From Bacillota bacterium (GTDB lineage Bacteria > Bacillota > Clostridia > Peptostreptococcales > Acidaminobacteraceae), in assembly GCA_023443345.1 (NCBI GenBank), contig JAEZUZ010000094.1, positions 1 through 12,319 of the forward strand: a stretch of 12,319 bases of DNA, read 5' to 3'. The notes under the pieces were generated by a model. It had not been told where the DNA came from. It worked only from the letters and a program-made list of their open reading frames with translations, and ran no database searches. This document shows, one piece after another, positions 1 to 7,308 of this stretch (positions within the stretch are counted from its first letter, which is position 1; the number at the start of each line of letters is the position of its first letter). The position numbers and the translations under genes are program-made.

Positions 1-414
1 CACGGTAAGTATGGTTATGCTACAATTGTAGTTGCTATGAGTGGCGATAAAATTGTTGGCGTTAGCTTAGATGAATATCAAGTATTAAATAAAGCTGACA
101 TCAAAGCTGGTGTTCCAAATAGCGATAATCAAGAAGGACTAGGTGCTGCATTTAAAGATCCTGAAAAAGTTCTAGCTTCTAAGAGAGTAAATAATGAATA
201 CTACTCAAATCTTATGAAAGATAAAGCAGGCTCTACAGTTTCAATAGCTGATAACTACGATGCTATAGAAAAATTCTGTGTTGGAAAAACTATTAAAGAA
301 TTAGAAGATGTTGCTAATTCAGAAAATCCTGTAGATGCTGTAAGTGGAGCAACTTTAGTTGATACTAAGGGTTATCTAGAAGCAATTATCGAAGTTGCAA
401 AGAAAATTAACTAA
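1..414 (+). CDS. FMN-binding domain protein, C-terminal part (5' end outside window)
   Basis: The open frame runs from the first base (HGKYGYATIVVA...) to a TAA at 412-414, so the gene starts upstream and 137 residues are visible. The first in-frame ATG (37) lies inside a continuing beta-rich domain and is unlikely to be the true start. The fragment looks like an FMN-binding domain: an N-terminal stretch with GDKIVGVSLDEYQ, and near the C-terminus D-A-V-S-G-A-T (334-354), which matches the D-x-x-[ST]-G-A-T motif in which the final Thr (352-354) can carry covalently bound FMN. Proteins of this family in anaerobic Gram-positives are usually exported lipoproteins or parts of extracytoplasmic electron-transfer chains. 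The export signal would be off-window, so location and partner are inference. Family assignment is fairly sure; the specific role is unknown. Confidence 0.75.
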   Translation, partial: HGKYGYATIVVAMSGDKIVGVSLDEYQVLNKADIKAGVPNSDNQEGLGAAFKDPEKVLASKRVNNEYYSNLMKDKAGSTVSIADNYDAIEKFCVGKTIKELEDVANSENPVDAVSGATLVDTKGYLEAIIEVAKKIN

Positions 415-433
415 TAAAATAAACTAGGATTTA

Positions 434-473
434 AATACCTTCAGAGTAAAATCTGAAGGTATTATTTTTTTTT
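434..473 (+). terminator. Rho-independent terminator after the FMN-binding gene
   Basis: A perfect 12-bp inverted repeat (434-445 AATACCTTCAGA with 452-463 TCTGAAGGTATT) encloses a 6-base loop (GTAAAA) and is followed by A and nine T (465-473). It lies 20 bases past the stop codon and separates the FMN-binding gene from the marR operon. Confidence 0.93.
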
Positions 474-530
474 GAAAATTCAGTAAGATAAGTTTATCTA
501 AAAGACATCGATTAAATACAAATAAAAGAT

Positions 531-559
531 TTGCAATTTTTGAATTCTTTTGTTAAAAT
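531..559 (+). promoter_or_regulatory. Sigma-A promoter of the marR-ABC exporter operon
   Basis: The -35 box TTGCAA (531-536) and the -10 box TAAAAT (554-559) are 17 bp apart, and TGT directly precedes the -10 box, which makes it an extended -10 promoter. Transcription should start near 566, inside the palindrome described next. The rest of the 172-base gap (415-586) holds only the upstream terminator and AT-rich sequence. Confidence 0.72.
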
Positions 560-579
560 TACTTAAGTACTTAATTAAT
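558..579 (+). promoter_or_regulatory. Palindromic operator candidate for the MarR regulator
   Basis: A 12-base perfect palindrome TTAAGTACTTAA (563-574) extends to a 22-base palindrome at 558-579 with one mismatched pair (C562/T575). It overlaps the end of the -10 box and the expected transcription start, and lies 17 bases before the regulator's start codon. MarR dimers typically bind such 16-22-base palindromes and repress their own operon. The repeat is directly visible; its use by this regulator is inferred. Confidence 0.65.
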
Positions 580-595
580 ATAAGGGGTGATTATC

Positions 596-1030
596 ATGAT
601 CAATTATGAAAAAATAGTGCAGATAGAAGCACTATTTAAAAAAATACCTCAAGATATAGAGAAGAGTGTAAAACCAATTTTGGTGTCTTATGAATTGCCA
701 TTTGGTGCAATGAAGATAATGTTAGTTTTGGATGAATTTCCCTACATAAATCAAAAAAATCTATCGGATAAGTTCTATACTTCTCAAGCGGCTATTAGTC
801 AATTGATGAGCATTTTGGAAAAAAAGAATCTAGTTGATAGAATCCCTTCAAAGCAAGATAAAAGAAAATTTCAACTTTGCCTAACAGATAAAGGCAAGCA
901 AGTAGTAGATACTTGTAAGAAGGAGATACGGGATAAAAGGTTAAAAAGGTATGAAAGGCTTAGCAATGAAGATATTGATAACCTTTATGACATACTAGAA
1001 AGGATGGAAAATTTTGAGGAAACTATTTAA
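596..1030 (+). CDS. MarR-family transcriptional regulator
   Basis: A 144-residue winged helix-turn-helix protein of normal MarR length. The recognition helix is about residues 63-82 (SQAAISQLMSILEKKNLVDR) and the wing about 85-101, with the D-K-R of the wing tip (88-90) followed by LTDKGK. Helices at both ends would form the dimer interface. I chose ATG 596 because the Shine-Dalgarno AAGGGGTGA (582-590) lies 5 bases before it; a GTG at 587 in the same frame sits inside that site and is unlikely to be used. The gene overlaps the first exporter gene by 17 bases, so the three genes form an operon. It probably represses this operon and responds to a compound the exporter removes; the ligand is unknown. 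The two cysteines (95 and 107) are not enough to call it a redox sensor. Confidence 0.9.
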   Translation: MINYEKIVQIEALFKKIPQDIEKSVKPILVSYELPFGAMKIMLVLDEFPYINQKNLSDKFYTSQAAISQLMSILEKKNLVDRIPSKQDKRKFQLCLTDKGKQVVDTCKKEIRDKRLKRYERLSNEDIDNLYDILERMENFEETI

Positions 1031-2738
1031 ATATATAAAGCCATATAAAGTATCAGCAATATTGAGTCCGATATTTATGATGGTAGAAGTTGCTGTAGAT
1101 ATTTTAATTCCCTTTTTAATGACATATGTAGTAGACATTGGAATAAAAAATAGCGACATAAACTATGTATTAAAAATTGGTTTACTCATGGTTGCTATAG
1201 CCATCGTAGGAATGGTAGCTGGAACACTCAGTGCATACTGTGGCTCACGTGCAGGATATGGATTTTCAGCTGAAGTTGCACGAGCAACTTTTAGAAAAAT
1301 TCAGTCTTTTTCCTTTGCAAATTTAGATAACCTGCCACCAGCAACTCTAATAACAAGACTTACAAATGACTGTAATACACTAGGTAATGTGATGATGATG
1401 AGTTTAAGACTTGCTGTTAGAGCACCACTTATTATGATATTTGCGTTTGTGATGACTCTGACAATAAATGCAAGACTTGCAAGAATTTTTATCATTATGA
1501 TACCTCTAATGATAGCTGTACTTACTTTAATTCTAATGAAAGTTGAACCTATATTTGTGACAATACAGACAAAGGTCGACAACCTAAATGCAGTTATTCA
1601 AGAAAATTTAAAAGGAATTAAAGTACTAAAAAGTTTTAATAGATATGATTATACTAATGAGAGATTTGAAGTTAAAAATAGAGATATACTAGATATGTCT
1701 ATGAAAGCTATAACAATAGTAGTTCTTATAATGCCATTTGTAAATATAATGATCTACGCTTGTATTGTCATAGTGCTTTGGTTTGGAGCAGGCCACGTTC
1801 TAAGTGGAGATATGAAGTATGGAGAGCTTATTACATTTGTAACTTATATCACACAGATTTTGTTCTCTTTGGTTATGGTTGCAATGTATTTTCTAAGTCT
1901 ATTAAGAGGGATTGCTTCAGCTAAGAGAATTAATGAAGTTTTAAATGAAGAATCTGATATAGTAAATCCAGAAAATCCTGTAATGAGCCTAGAAGATGGA
2001 AGTATCGAATTTAGAGATGTTTTCTTTAGATATAGAAAAGATGGAGATGATGAACTAAAAAATATCAATTTAAAAGTAGAATCGGGATCTTTCTTAGGAA
2101 TAATAGGAAGTACAGGTAGCTCTAAGTCTACACTAGTTCAGCTACTACCTAGAATATACGATACAACTGAAGGAGAAGTAATAGTATCTGGGAAAAATGT
2201 AAAGGAATATGACCTTAAGGTTCTTAGAGATGAAATAGCCTTTGTACTACAGAAGAATTTACTATTTAAGGGTACAATTAGATCTAACATGCTCTGGGGA
2301 AAGAAAGATGCCACAGACCAAGAAATAATCTGGGCATTGAAAAAAGCCTGCGCATGGGAGTTTGTAAGTAAGTACGAAGATACTATAGACCATGCAGTAG
2401 AACAAGAAGGAGCAAACTTCTCAGGTGGACAGAGACAGAGACTTTGTATAGCCAGAGCATTGATTAAAAGACCTAAAATCATAATACTTGATGACTCTAC
2501 ATCAGCTGTAGATATGACAACGGATGCCCAAATAAGAAAAACATTTAAAGAAGAATTAGGTGGAATAACAACTATTCTCATAGCACAGAGAATATCTTCA
2601 GTTAAAGACTGTGACAAAATCATCGTCATGGAAAATGGAGAGATAGAGAGTGTTGGAATTCATGAAGAATTACTAGAGAAATCCAAAGTTTATAACGAAA
2701 TCTATGAATCTCAACAAAAGGGGGTTATTACAGAATGA
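1014..2738 (+). CDS. ABC exporter half-transporter, degenerate-site subunit
   Basis: A 574-residue fusion of an ABC type-1 exporter membrane domain (about 15-300, six helices) and a nucleotide-binding domain (about 330-570). Walker A is GSTGSSKS (365-372), with Ser where the last Gly normally lies; Q-loop Gln is Q413; signature is FSGGQ (469-473). Walker B ends ILDD, so Asp494 replaces the catalytic Glu, and Gln525 replaces the H-loop His. These changes mark the non-catalytic half of a heterodimeric multidrug exporter such as BmrCD, LmrCD or TM287/288. The start is TTG 1014, placed by AGGATGG at 1001-1007, 6 bases upstream, and by the typical N-terminus MRKLFKYIKPYK; the next ATG (near 1077) would cut the first helix. 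It overlaps marR by 17 bases and the partner gene by 4 (ATGA), which suggests coupled translation. The substrate cannot be told from sequence. Confidence 0.92.
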   Translation: MRKLFKYIKPYKVSAILSPIFMMVEVAVDILIPFLMTYVVDIGIKNSDINYVLKIGLLMVAIAIVGMVAGTLSAYCGSRAGYGFSAEVARATFRKIQSFSFANLDNLPPATLITRLTNDCNTLGNVMMMSLRLAVRAPLIMIFAFVMTLTINARLARIFIIMIPLMIAVLTLILMKVEPIFVTIQTKVDNLNAVIQENLKGIKVLKSFNRYDYTNERFEVKNRDILDMSMKAITIVVLIMPFVNIMIYACIVIVLWFGAGHVLSGDMKYGELITFVTYITQILFSLVMVAMYFLSLLRGIASAKRINEVLNEESDIVNPENPVMSLEDGSIEFRDVFFRYRKDGDDELKNINLKVESGSFLGIIGSTGSSKSTLVQLLPRIYDTTEGEVIVSGKNVKEYDLKVLRDEIAFVLQKNLLFKGTIRSNMLWGKKDATDQEIIWALKKACAWEFVSKYEDTIDHAVEQEGANFSGGQRQRLCIARALIKRPKIIILDDSTSAVDMTTDAQIRKTFKEELGGITTILIAQRISSVKDCDKIIVMENGEIESVGIHEELLEKSKVYNEIYESQQKGVITE

Positions 2739-4537
2739 GAGCAGTAAAACCTCAAAATCCAACGAAAACATTAAAGAGGCTATTTAGCTACTATCTAGAT
2801 TATAAAATTTTAATCATAGTTTCTATCATAGCTCTATTTGTCTCTATAATTTCAGAGATTGCAATAAAGACAATGTTGAGTCCAATAATTGATAGCATAG
2901 TTGCATCAAATTGGGAAATGGTAGTTAAAAATATAATTATAACGGCAATCTTTATAGGGATTCTAGCTATAAGTCAGCATTTAGGACTTAGAATTATGTC
3001 TAGAACTGCACAAAAAATTGTATATACAATAAGGAAGCAACTTTTTGAGAGATTGCAAAAATTACCCGTGTCCTTCTTTGACAATGTAAGTGATGGAGAT
3101 GTCATGAGTAGCTTTACAAATGACATAGACATGTTGACACAGACACTAGAGCAGAGCGTGGCACAATTTGTTATGACAGTTACAGGCTTTATTGGAACAG
3201 TCATATTTATGTTTATAGTGAGTAAACTTCTAACACTGATTGTCCTAGGCGTGTTTATAGTTATGTTAATTACAATTAAGCTTGTAGGAGCTAAAAGTGC
3301 AAAGTATTACAGACTTAGACAGGCAAATATAGCCCAAATAAATGGCTATGTAGAAGAGATGATTACAGGTCAAAAAGTTGTAAAAGTATATAACCAGGAA
3401 GAAGAAAATATACGCAATTTTGAAAATAGAAATGAAGAATTGAGAAGGGCAAATACACTTGCAGCAACCTTTGGAGTACTTCTATTTCCTGTTATGGGCA
3501 ATATGGGATATATACTATATGCCCTTGTTGCAGCAATTGGTGGTTATCAAGTAATATCAGGTGTTTTAACGATTGGAAATATCGTTACATATTTGCAATA
3601 CACAAGATCAATAACAGGACCAATAACTCAAGTTTCAAACCAATTCAATCTTATCTTTGTTGCTATAGCAGGTGCAGAGAGAATATTTAACATATTAGAT
3701 ATGGATATAGCACAAGAAGAAGCAGAAGTAAGACTTGTAGTAAAAGATGGGAAAAAATATTGGAGAGAGCCTCTTAGTGATGGATCATATAGAGATATAG
3801 AGGTAAAAGGAAATATTGTATTTGAAGATGTGAGTTTTGGCTATACTCCAGATAGAGAAATACTTCATAATATTTCCATATTTGCTAAACCGGGACAGAA
3901 GATAGCACTTGTTGGATCAACCGGAGCTGGCAAGACAACCGTTACTAACTTAATAAATAGATTTTATGAAATTAATTCAGGAACTATATACTATGATTCA
4001 ATAGATATAAGAAGAATAAGTCCTATCGATTTAAGAGAGACTTTAAGTGTAGTGCTTCAAGATGTACATTTATTTGAGATGTCTGTAAAAGAAAATATCA
4101 GATATGGAAGACTTGATGCAACAGATGAGGAAGTTTATGAAGCTGCAAAACTAGCTAATTGTGACAAATTTATAAGACATTTGCCACAGGGATATGATAC
4201 AGTACTCTCTCAAGATGCTACAAATCTATCTCAGGGACAGAGACAACTTATATCTATAGCTAGAGCTGCAATAAAAAATCCTGCAGTGCTAATTTTAGAT
4301 GAAGCTACTTCTTCAGTTGATACTAGAACAGAGCGACTGATTGAAAAAGCAATGGATAGACTGATGAACGGAAGAACTACATTTGTAATTGCCCACAGAC
4401 TCTCTACTGTAAGAAGAAGTAATGCAATAATGGTAATGGAAAATGGTTCTATAATTGAAAGAGGAGACCACGATGATCTTATGAAACAAGGTGGCAGATA
4501 CTATCAATTAAACATGGGAACTATAGAGATGAGTTAA
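2735..4537 (+). CDS. ABC exporter half-transporter, catalytic subunit
   Basis: A 600-residue membrane domain (about 20-315) plus nucleotide-binding domain (about 360-595), the partner of the preceding gene. Walker A is canonical GSTGAGKT (394-401), Q-loop Gln is Q442, Walker B LILDE has catalytic Glu523, and the H-loop has His554. Its signature is LSQGQ (498-502) instead of LSGGQ. In a head-to-tail dimer its good Walker motifs face the partner's FSGGQ, giving one working ATPase site, while its altered signature faces the partner's degraded Walker side. About 30 charged residues (328-358, around KDGKKYWREPLSDGSY) are inserted between the two domains, a feature I recall from YheH/LmrD-type subunits. 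ATG 2735 overlaps the upstream TGA; AAAAGGGGG (2716-2724) lies 10 bases upstream. A drug or lipid exporter is likely; the substrate is unknown. Confidence 0.93.
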   Translation: MRAVKPQNPTKTLKRLFSYYLDYKILIIVSIIALFVSIISEIAIKTMLSPIIDSIVASNWEMVVKNIIITAIFIGILAISQHLGLRIMSRTAQKIVYTIRKQLFERLQKLPVSFFDNVSDGDVMSSFTNDIDMLTQTLEQSVAQFVMTVTGFIGTVIFMFIVSKLLTLIVLGVFIVMLITIKLVGAKSAKYYRLRQANIAQINGYVEEMITGQKVVKVYNQEEENIRNFENRNEELRRANTLAATFGVLLFPVMGNMGYILYALVAAIGGYQVISGVLTIGNIVTYLQYTRSITGPITQVSNQFNLIFVAIAGAERIFNILDMDIAQEEAEVRLVVKDGKKYWREPLSDGSYRDIEVKGNIVFEDVSFGYTPDREILHNISIFAKPGQKIALVGSTGAGKTTVTNLINRFYEINSGTIYYDSIDIRRISPIDLRETLSVVLQDVHLFEMSVKENIRYGRLDATDEEVYEAAKLANCDKFIRHLPQGYDTVLSQDATNLSQGQRQLISIARAAIKNPAVLILDEATSSVDTRTERLIEKAMDRLMNGRTTFVIAHRLSTVRRSNAIMVMENGSIIERGDHDDLMKQGGRYYQLNMGTIEMS

Positions 4538-4540
4538 TTG

Positions 4541-4569
4541 TTGACAAAACTTTAAGACTTTTATATAAT
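4541..4569 (+). promoter_or_regulatory. Consensus sigma-A promoter of the T-box/metNIQ operon
   Basis: TTGACA (4541-4546) and TATAAT (4564-4569) both match consensus exactly and are 17 bp apart. The -35 box begins 3 bases after the stop codon of the exporter gene, and transcription should start near 4576, at the foot of T-box stem I. Confidence 0.92.
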
Positions 4570-4577
4570 TATTGTAA

Positions 4578-4827
4578 TAGTTTGCTATGAAAAGAAGAGT
4601 AGGAGAAAACGAGATGCACAGAGAGTCTGCATTAGCTGAGAGCAGAACATCGAGTATATCTGAAGATGGTCTTGGAGCACTAATTGCCGATATGTAGGTG
4701 ATTATGGGTACGCCCATTATAGCGTTATGGTATGTTTGTACCTATTAAGGGAAGGATCGCGAGGTCTTTCTGAAACAAGGTGGTAACGTGTATTATACAC
4801 CCTTGCATTAGCAGGGGTGTATTTTTT
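4578..4827 (+). promoter_or_regulatory. T-box leader, probably tRNA-Met specific
   Basis: This untranslated leader senses uncharged tRNA. Stem I is closed by TAG-T..GCT (4578-4585) pairing with AGCACTA (4676-4682). Its upper part has GATG/CATC pairing, an AGAGAG stretch and a terminal CTGC/GCAG hairpin with the usual distal loop. The specifier loop has AGTA on its 5' side and GAAGATGG on its 3' side, with ATG at 4666-4668 as likely specifier. Stem II is GTAGGT/ACCTAT, and stem III is 4751-4770 (GAAGGA/TCTTTC). The T-box motif AAGGTGGTAACGTG forms the antiterminator: CAAGG (4776-4780) with CCTTG (4801-4805), GTGTA (4788-4792) with TACAC (4796-4800), and a 7-base bulge TGGTAAC. The bulge TGGT pairs with an acceptor end ACCA, as expected for tRNA-Met but not for tRNA-Asp (GCCA), which a GAT reading at 4665-4667 would require. 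The 303-base gap before metN holds only this element and its promoter. Confidence 0.93.
4795..4827 (+). terminator. T-box attenuator terminator
   Basis: ATACACCCTTGC (4795-4806) pairs over 12 bp (one G-U pair) with GCAGGGGTGTAT (4811-4822) around the loop ATTA, followed by a T run (4822-4827). Bases 4796-4805 are also needed by the antiterminator, so the two structures exclude each other. Confidence 0.93.
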
Positions 4828-4840
4828 ATAGGAGGAAAAT

Positions 4841-5812
4841 ATGGTTAAATTTATAAATGTCTCAAAAGTTTATAAAAATGGAGTAAGAGCCTTAAATAAT
4901 ATAAATTTAGAAATACCAGACAATAGTACATATGGGATAATTGGTCTTTCAGGTGCAGGAAAGTCTACACTCATAAGACTTATAAATGGTTTAGAAAGAC
5001 CGACTGAAGGTCAGATAATAGTAGATAATAGGGATATTTCAAAATTTTCAAAAAAACAGATGCAACAATTCAGAAAAAAAACAGCCATGATTTTCCAAAA
5101 TTTTAACCTATTTAAATCAAAAAATATCTTTGATAATGTTGCTTATGGACTTACAATTGAAGGTAGAAAAAAAAGAGAGATCAAAGATAGAGTATTTGAA
5201 ATTTTAAAAATAGTTGGGATTGAAGATAAAAAAGATATGTATCCATCTCAACTATCAGGAGGGCAAAAACAGAGGGTTGCTATAGCAAGAGCACTTATTA
5301 CAGATCCAAAGATACTTCTACTTGATGAAGCAACAAGTGCACTAGACCCAAGTACAAGTGAGAGTATTTTAAATCTCATAGCTGAACTTAAGGAAAAATT
5401 ATCTCTAACTGTAATTTTGATAACCCACGACATGAATGTTGTAAAAAAAATATGTACAGATGTTGCAGTTATTGAAAATGGAGAGATAATTGAAAATTCA
5501 AAAATACATCTTATGGCAAATCATCCATACTTAAATAAACTACAAAACCCGCTTCACCTGCCTAAGGATTTAAAAATTACAAATACATGTTTACTGAGAT
5601 TTGTTGGAGATGTACTTCAAAGACCAGTAATTAGTCAGATAATAAGAGATTCAAATTTTGATGTAAATATATTACTTGCAAGCATTGAGTATATAAATAA
5701 AGTTCCTGTTGGCTCTCTACTTGTTGAGGTAGAAGAAAAAAACAAAAAAGAATTAAAAGATTATTTAAATAGGAACTTTAAGGAGGTAGAAATTTATGAA
5801 ACAAACTCTTGA
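4841..5812 (+). CDS. metN: Methionine ABC importer, ATP-binding protein MetN
   Basis: This 323-residue cytoplasmic ATPase powers methionine uptake. Walker A is GLSGAGKS (35-42), the Q-loop Gln is Q86, the signature LSGGQ is at 138-142, Walker B ILLLDE has Glu163, and the H-loop His is 196. Residues about 245-320 form the C-terminal NIL domain (ending in GSLLVEVEE and what follows), which in E. coli MetN binds methionine and shuts the transporter down when cytoplasmic methionine is high. A strong site AGGAGG (4830-4835) lies 5 bases before ATG 4841, just past the T-box terminator. It overlaps metI by 17 bases. MetN-type importers can also carry D-methionine or related sulfur compounds; the Met T-box supports methionine here. 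Confidence 0.95.
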   Translation: MVKFINVSKVYKNGVRALNNINLEIPDNSTYGIIGLSGAGKSTLIRLINGLERPTEGQIIVDNRDISKFSKKQMQQFRKKTAMIFQNFNLFKSKNIFDNVAYGLTIEGRKKREIKDRVFEILKIVGIEDKKDMYPSQLSGGQKQRVAIARALITDPKILLLDEATSALDPSTSESILNLIAELKEKLSLTVILITHDMNVVKKICTDVAVIENGEIIENSKIHLMANHPYLNKLQNPLHLPKDLKITNTCLLRFVGDVLQRPVISQIIRDSNFDVNILLASIEYINKVPVGSLLVEVEEKNKKELKDYLNRNFKEVEIYETNS

Positions 5813-6449
5813 TCTTATAATGCCAGCAACTATTGAAACATTGATAATGGTAAGCATAGCAACATTTGCTTCAGTTATATTTGGAATGTTAATTGCAATT
5901 ATTTTGATAGTTACAAGAAGTGGTGGAATTCATGAAAATAAAATTATCTATTTTATAGTATCAAAGGTTGTCGATGGAATTAGAAGTATGCCATTTTTGA
6001 TACTGATGATTTTATTGATACCTCTATCAAGGGTAGTAGTTGGAACAGGAATAGGAACTACTGGTTCAATAATCCCTCTTACAGTTGCTGCAGCTCCCTT
6101 CTTTGCAAGACTTGCAGAAAACTCACTCTTAGAAGTAAAGTCTGGAGTTATTGAGGCAGCTCTAAGTATGGGTGCAACAAATTTTCAAGTCGTAAAGCTC
6201 ATGATTGGAGAAGTAAAGTCATCATTAATTAGAGCAATATCAAATTTAATTATAAATTTGATAGGATATTCAGCCGTAGTAGGAGCTATTGGCGGAGGAG
6301 GACTAGGAGATGTCGCTATCAGATATGGATTTCATAGAAATAACATGGAAGTTACTTTAATAGTTGTAATAATTCTATATATCCTAGTGAGCATAATTCA
6401 ATACTTAGGAAATACAATAGCTAAAACAATAGAAAGAGGAGAAAAGTGA
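5796..6449 (+). CDS. metI: Methionine ABC importer, permease MetI
   Basis: A 217-residue integral membrane protein of the binding-protein-dependent permease family, of normal MetI length. About five hydrophobic segments are visible (roughly 15-40, 52-78, 90-108, 148-170, 185-207). The cytoplasmic EAA coupling loop starts at VIEAALSMGA (118-127) and continues through VVKLMIGEV; it docks on MetN. The glycine-rich GAIGGGGLGD (163-172) is typical of MetI. ATG 5796 is preceded by AAGGAGGT (5780-5787) with 8-base spacing inside the end of metN, so the two subunits are translationally coupled. The next gene begins on its stop codon. Confidence 0.95.
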   Translation: MKQTLDLIMPATIETLIMVSIATFASVIFGMLIAIILIVTRSGGIHENKIIYFIVSKVVDGIRSMPFLILMILLIPLSRVVVGTGIGTTGSIIPLTVAAAPFFARLAENSLLEVKSGVIEAALSMGATNFQVVKLMIGEVKSSLIRAISNLIINLIGYSAVVGAIGGGGLGDVAIRYGFHRNNMEVTLIVVIILYILVSIIQYLGNTIAKTIERGEK

Positions 6450-7237
6450 AAAGAACAATATTTTTATTATTAATTTTGAGCCTTGTATTAGTAGGCTGTT
6501 CAAAAAAGGAATCTAATTCAAATACAATTAGGGTTGGGGCTACACCAGTTCCTCATGCCGAAATACTTCAGATAGTAAAAGATGATCTACAAGAAAAGGG
6601 ATATACACTAGAAATTAAGGAATTTACAGACTACATTCAACCAAATGTACAGGTACAAGAAGGTGAATTAGATGCCAATTTCTTTCAACATCTGCCATAT
6701 TTAGAAGAGTTCAATAAGGAAAGAAATTATAATTTAGTTTCAGTTGGAGCTGTGCATATTGAGCCGATAGGTCTTTACTCAAATAAAATAAAAACAATTT
6801 CTGAATTAAAAGATGGATCAATTCTAGCAATACCAAGCGATGCTACAAATGGAGCGAGAGCTTTGAAGATACTTGAAAATCAGGGAATTATTAAGCTTAA
6901 GGACGGCGCAGGAATTCAGGCAACTATTCAAGATATAGTTGATAATCCTAAAAACTTAGTATTTAAAGAATTAGAAGCAGCAGTTATTCCTAGAGCGCTT
7001 GAGGATGTAGAGCTTGCAGCCATTAATACAAATTATGCATTAGAAAATAACTTAGATCCAAAGACAGCAATAGTACAAGAAGAAGCAAAGGATAACCCAT
7101 ATGCCAATGTATTAGTTGTAAAGGATTCTAATAGAGATAATCAGGCAATTAAGGCATTAATTGAAGCATTACAGAGCGATAAAGTAAGAGAATTTATAGA
7201 AACTAAATACAACGGATCCATAATTAGTGCTTTCTAA
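6446..7237 (+). CDS. metQ: Methionine-binding lipoprotein MetQ
   Basis: A 263-residue substrate-binding lipoprotein of the NlpA/MetQ family that captures methionine outside the membrane and delivers it to MetNI. The N-terminus MKRTIFLLLILSLVLVGC is a short lipoprotein signal with lipobox LVGC, so Cys18 should be lipidated. Family features follow: IRVGATPVPHAEIL, then ELDANFFQHLPYL, then AIPSDATNGARAL. The start is GTG 6446, overlapping the metI stop by three bases (GTGA), with AGAGGAG (6435-6441) 4 bases upstream. It is the last importer gene. No hairpin terminator follows it, so transcripts may run on into the next gene. Confidence 0.95.
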   Translation: MKRTIFLLLILSLVLVGCSKKESNSNTIRVGATPVPHAEILQIVKDDLQEKGYTLEIKEFTDYIQPNVQVQEGELDANFFQHLPYLEEFNKERNYNLVSVGAVHIEPIGLYSNKIKTISELKDGSILAIPSDATNGARALKILENQGIIKLKDGAGIQATIQDIVDNPKNLVFKELEAAVIPRALEDVELAAINTNYALENNLDPKTAIVQEEAKDNPYANVLVVKDSNRDNQAIKALIEALQSDKVREFIETKYNGSIISAF

Positions 7238-7247
7238 AATTTAAATA

Positions 7248-7276
7248 TTGTTTATTTTGCGCTATTCTGATATTAT
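7248..7276 (+). promoter_or_regulatory. Probable promoter of the YczE-like gene
   Basis: TTGTTT (7248-7253) and TATTAT (7271-7276) are 17 bp apart, with TGA directly before the -10 box (extended -10). It lies 10 bases past metQ and 32 bases before the next start codon. The -35 box is imperfect. Confidence 0.55.
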
Positions 7277-7308
7277 TGGCATAGTTGTCAATGAAGGAGA
7301 GAGTAGTA

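Noticed and set aside
587..595. GTG at 587 as start of the MarR gene (three extra residues)
   Set aside because: The GTG lies inside the Shine-Dalgarno sequence AAGGGGTGA; ATG 596 has the right spacing.
2138..2629. 163-codon minus-strand reading frame within the first exporter gene
   Set aside because: It is antisense to the conserved ATPase domain and shows no recognisable protein features; it reflects codon bias on the coding strand.
4505..4540. Inverted repeat CAATTAA...TTAATTG at the end of the second exporter gene as a terminator
   Set aside because: Only 7 AT pairs with a loop of more than 20 bases and no T run after it.
4665..4667. GAT as T-box specifier (tRNA-Asp)
   Set aside because: The TGGT bulge does not match the GCCA end of tRNA-Asp, and the downstream genes are for methionine uptake.
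4508..4717. Minus-strand reading frame across the metNIQ promoter and T-box
   Set aside because: The region is explained by a consensus promoter and T-box stem I; the frame has no family resemblance or ribosome binding site.
7285..7308. TTG at 7285 as start of the YczE-like gene
   Set aside because: It would place the AAGGAG site inside the gene; ATG 7309 follows that site at 9 bases and gives the normal family N-terminus.
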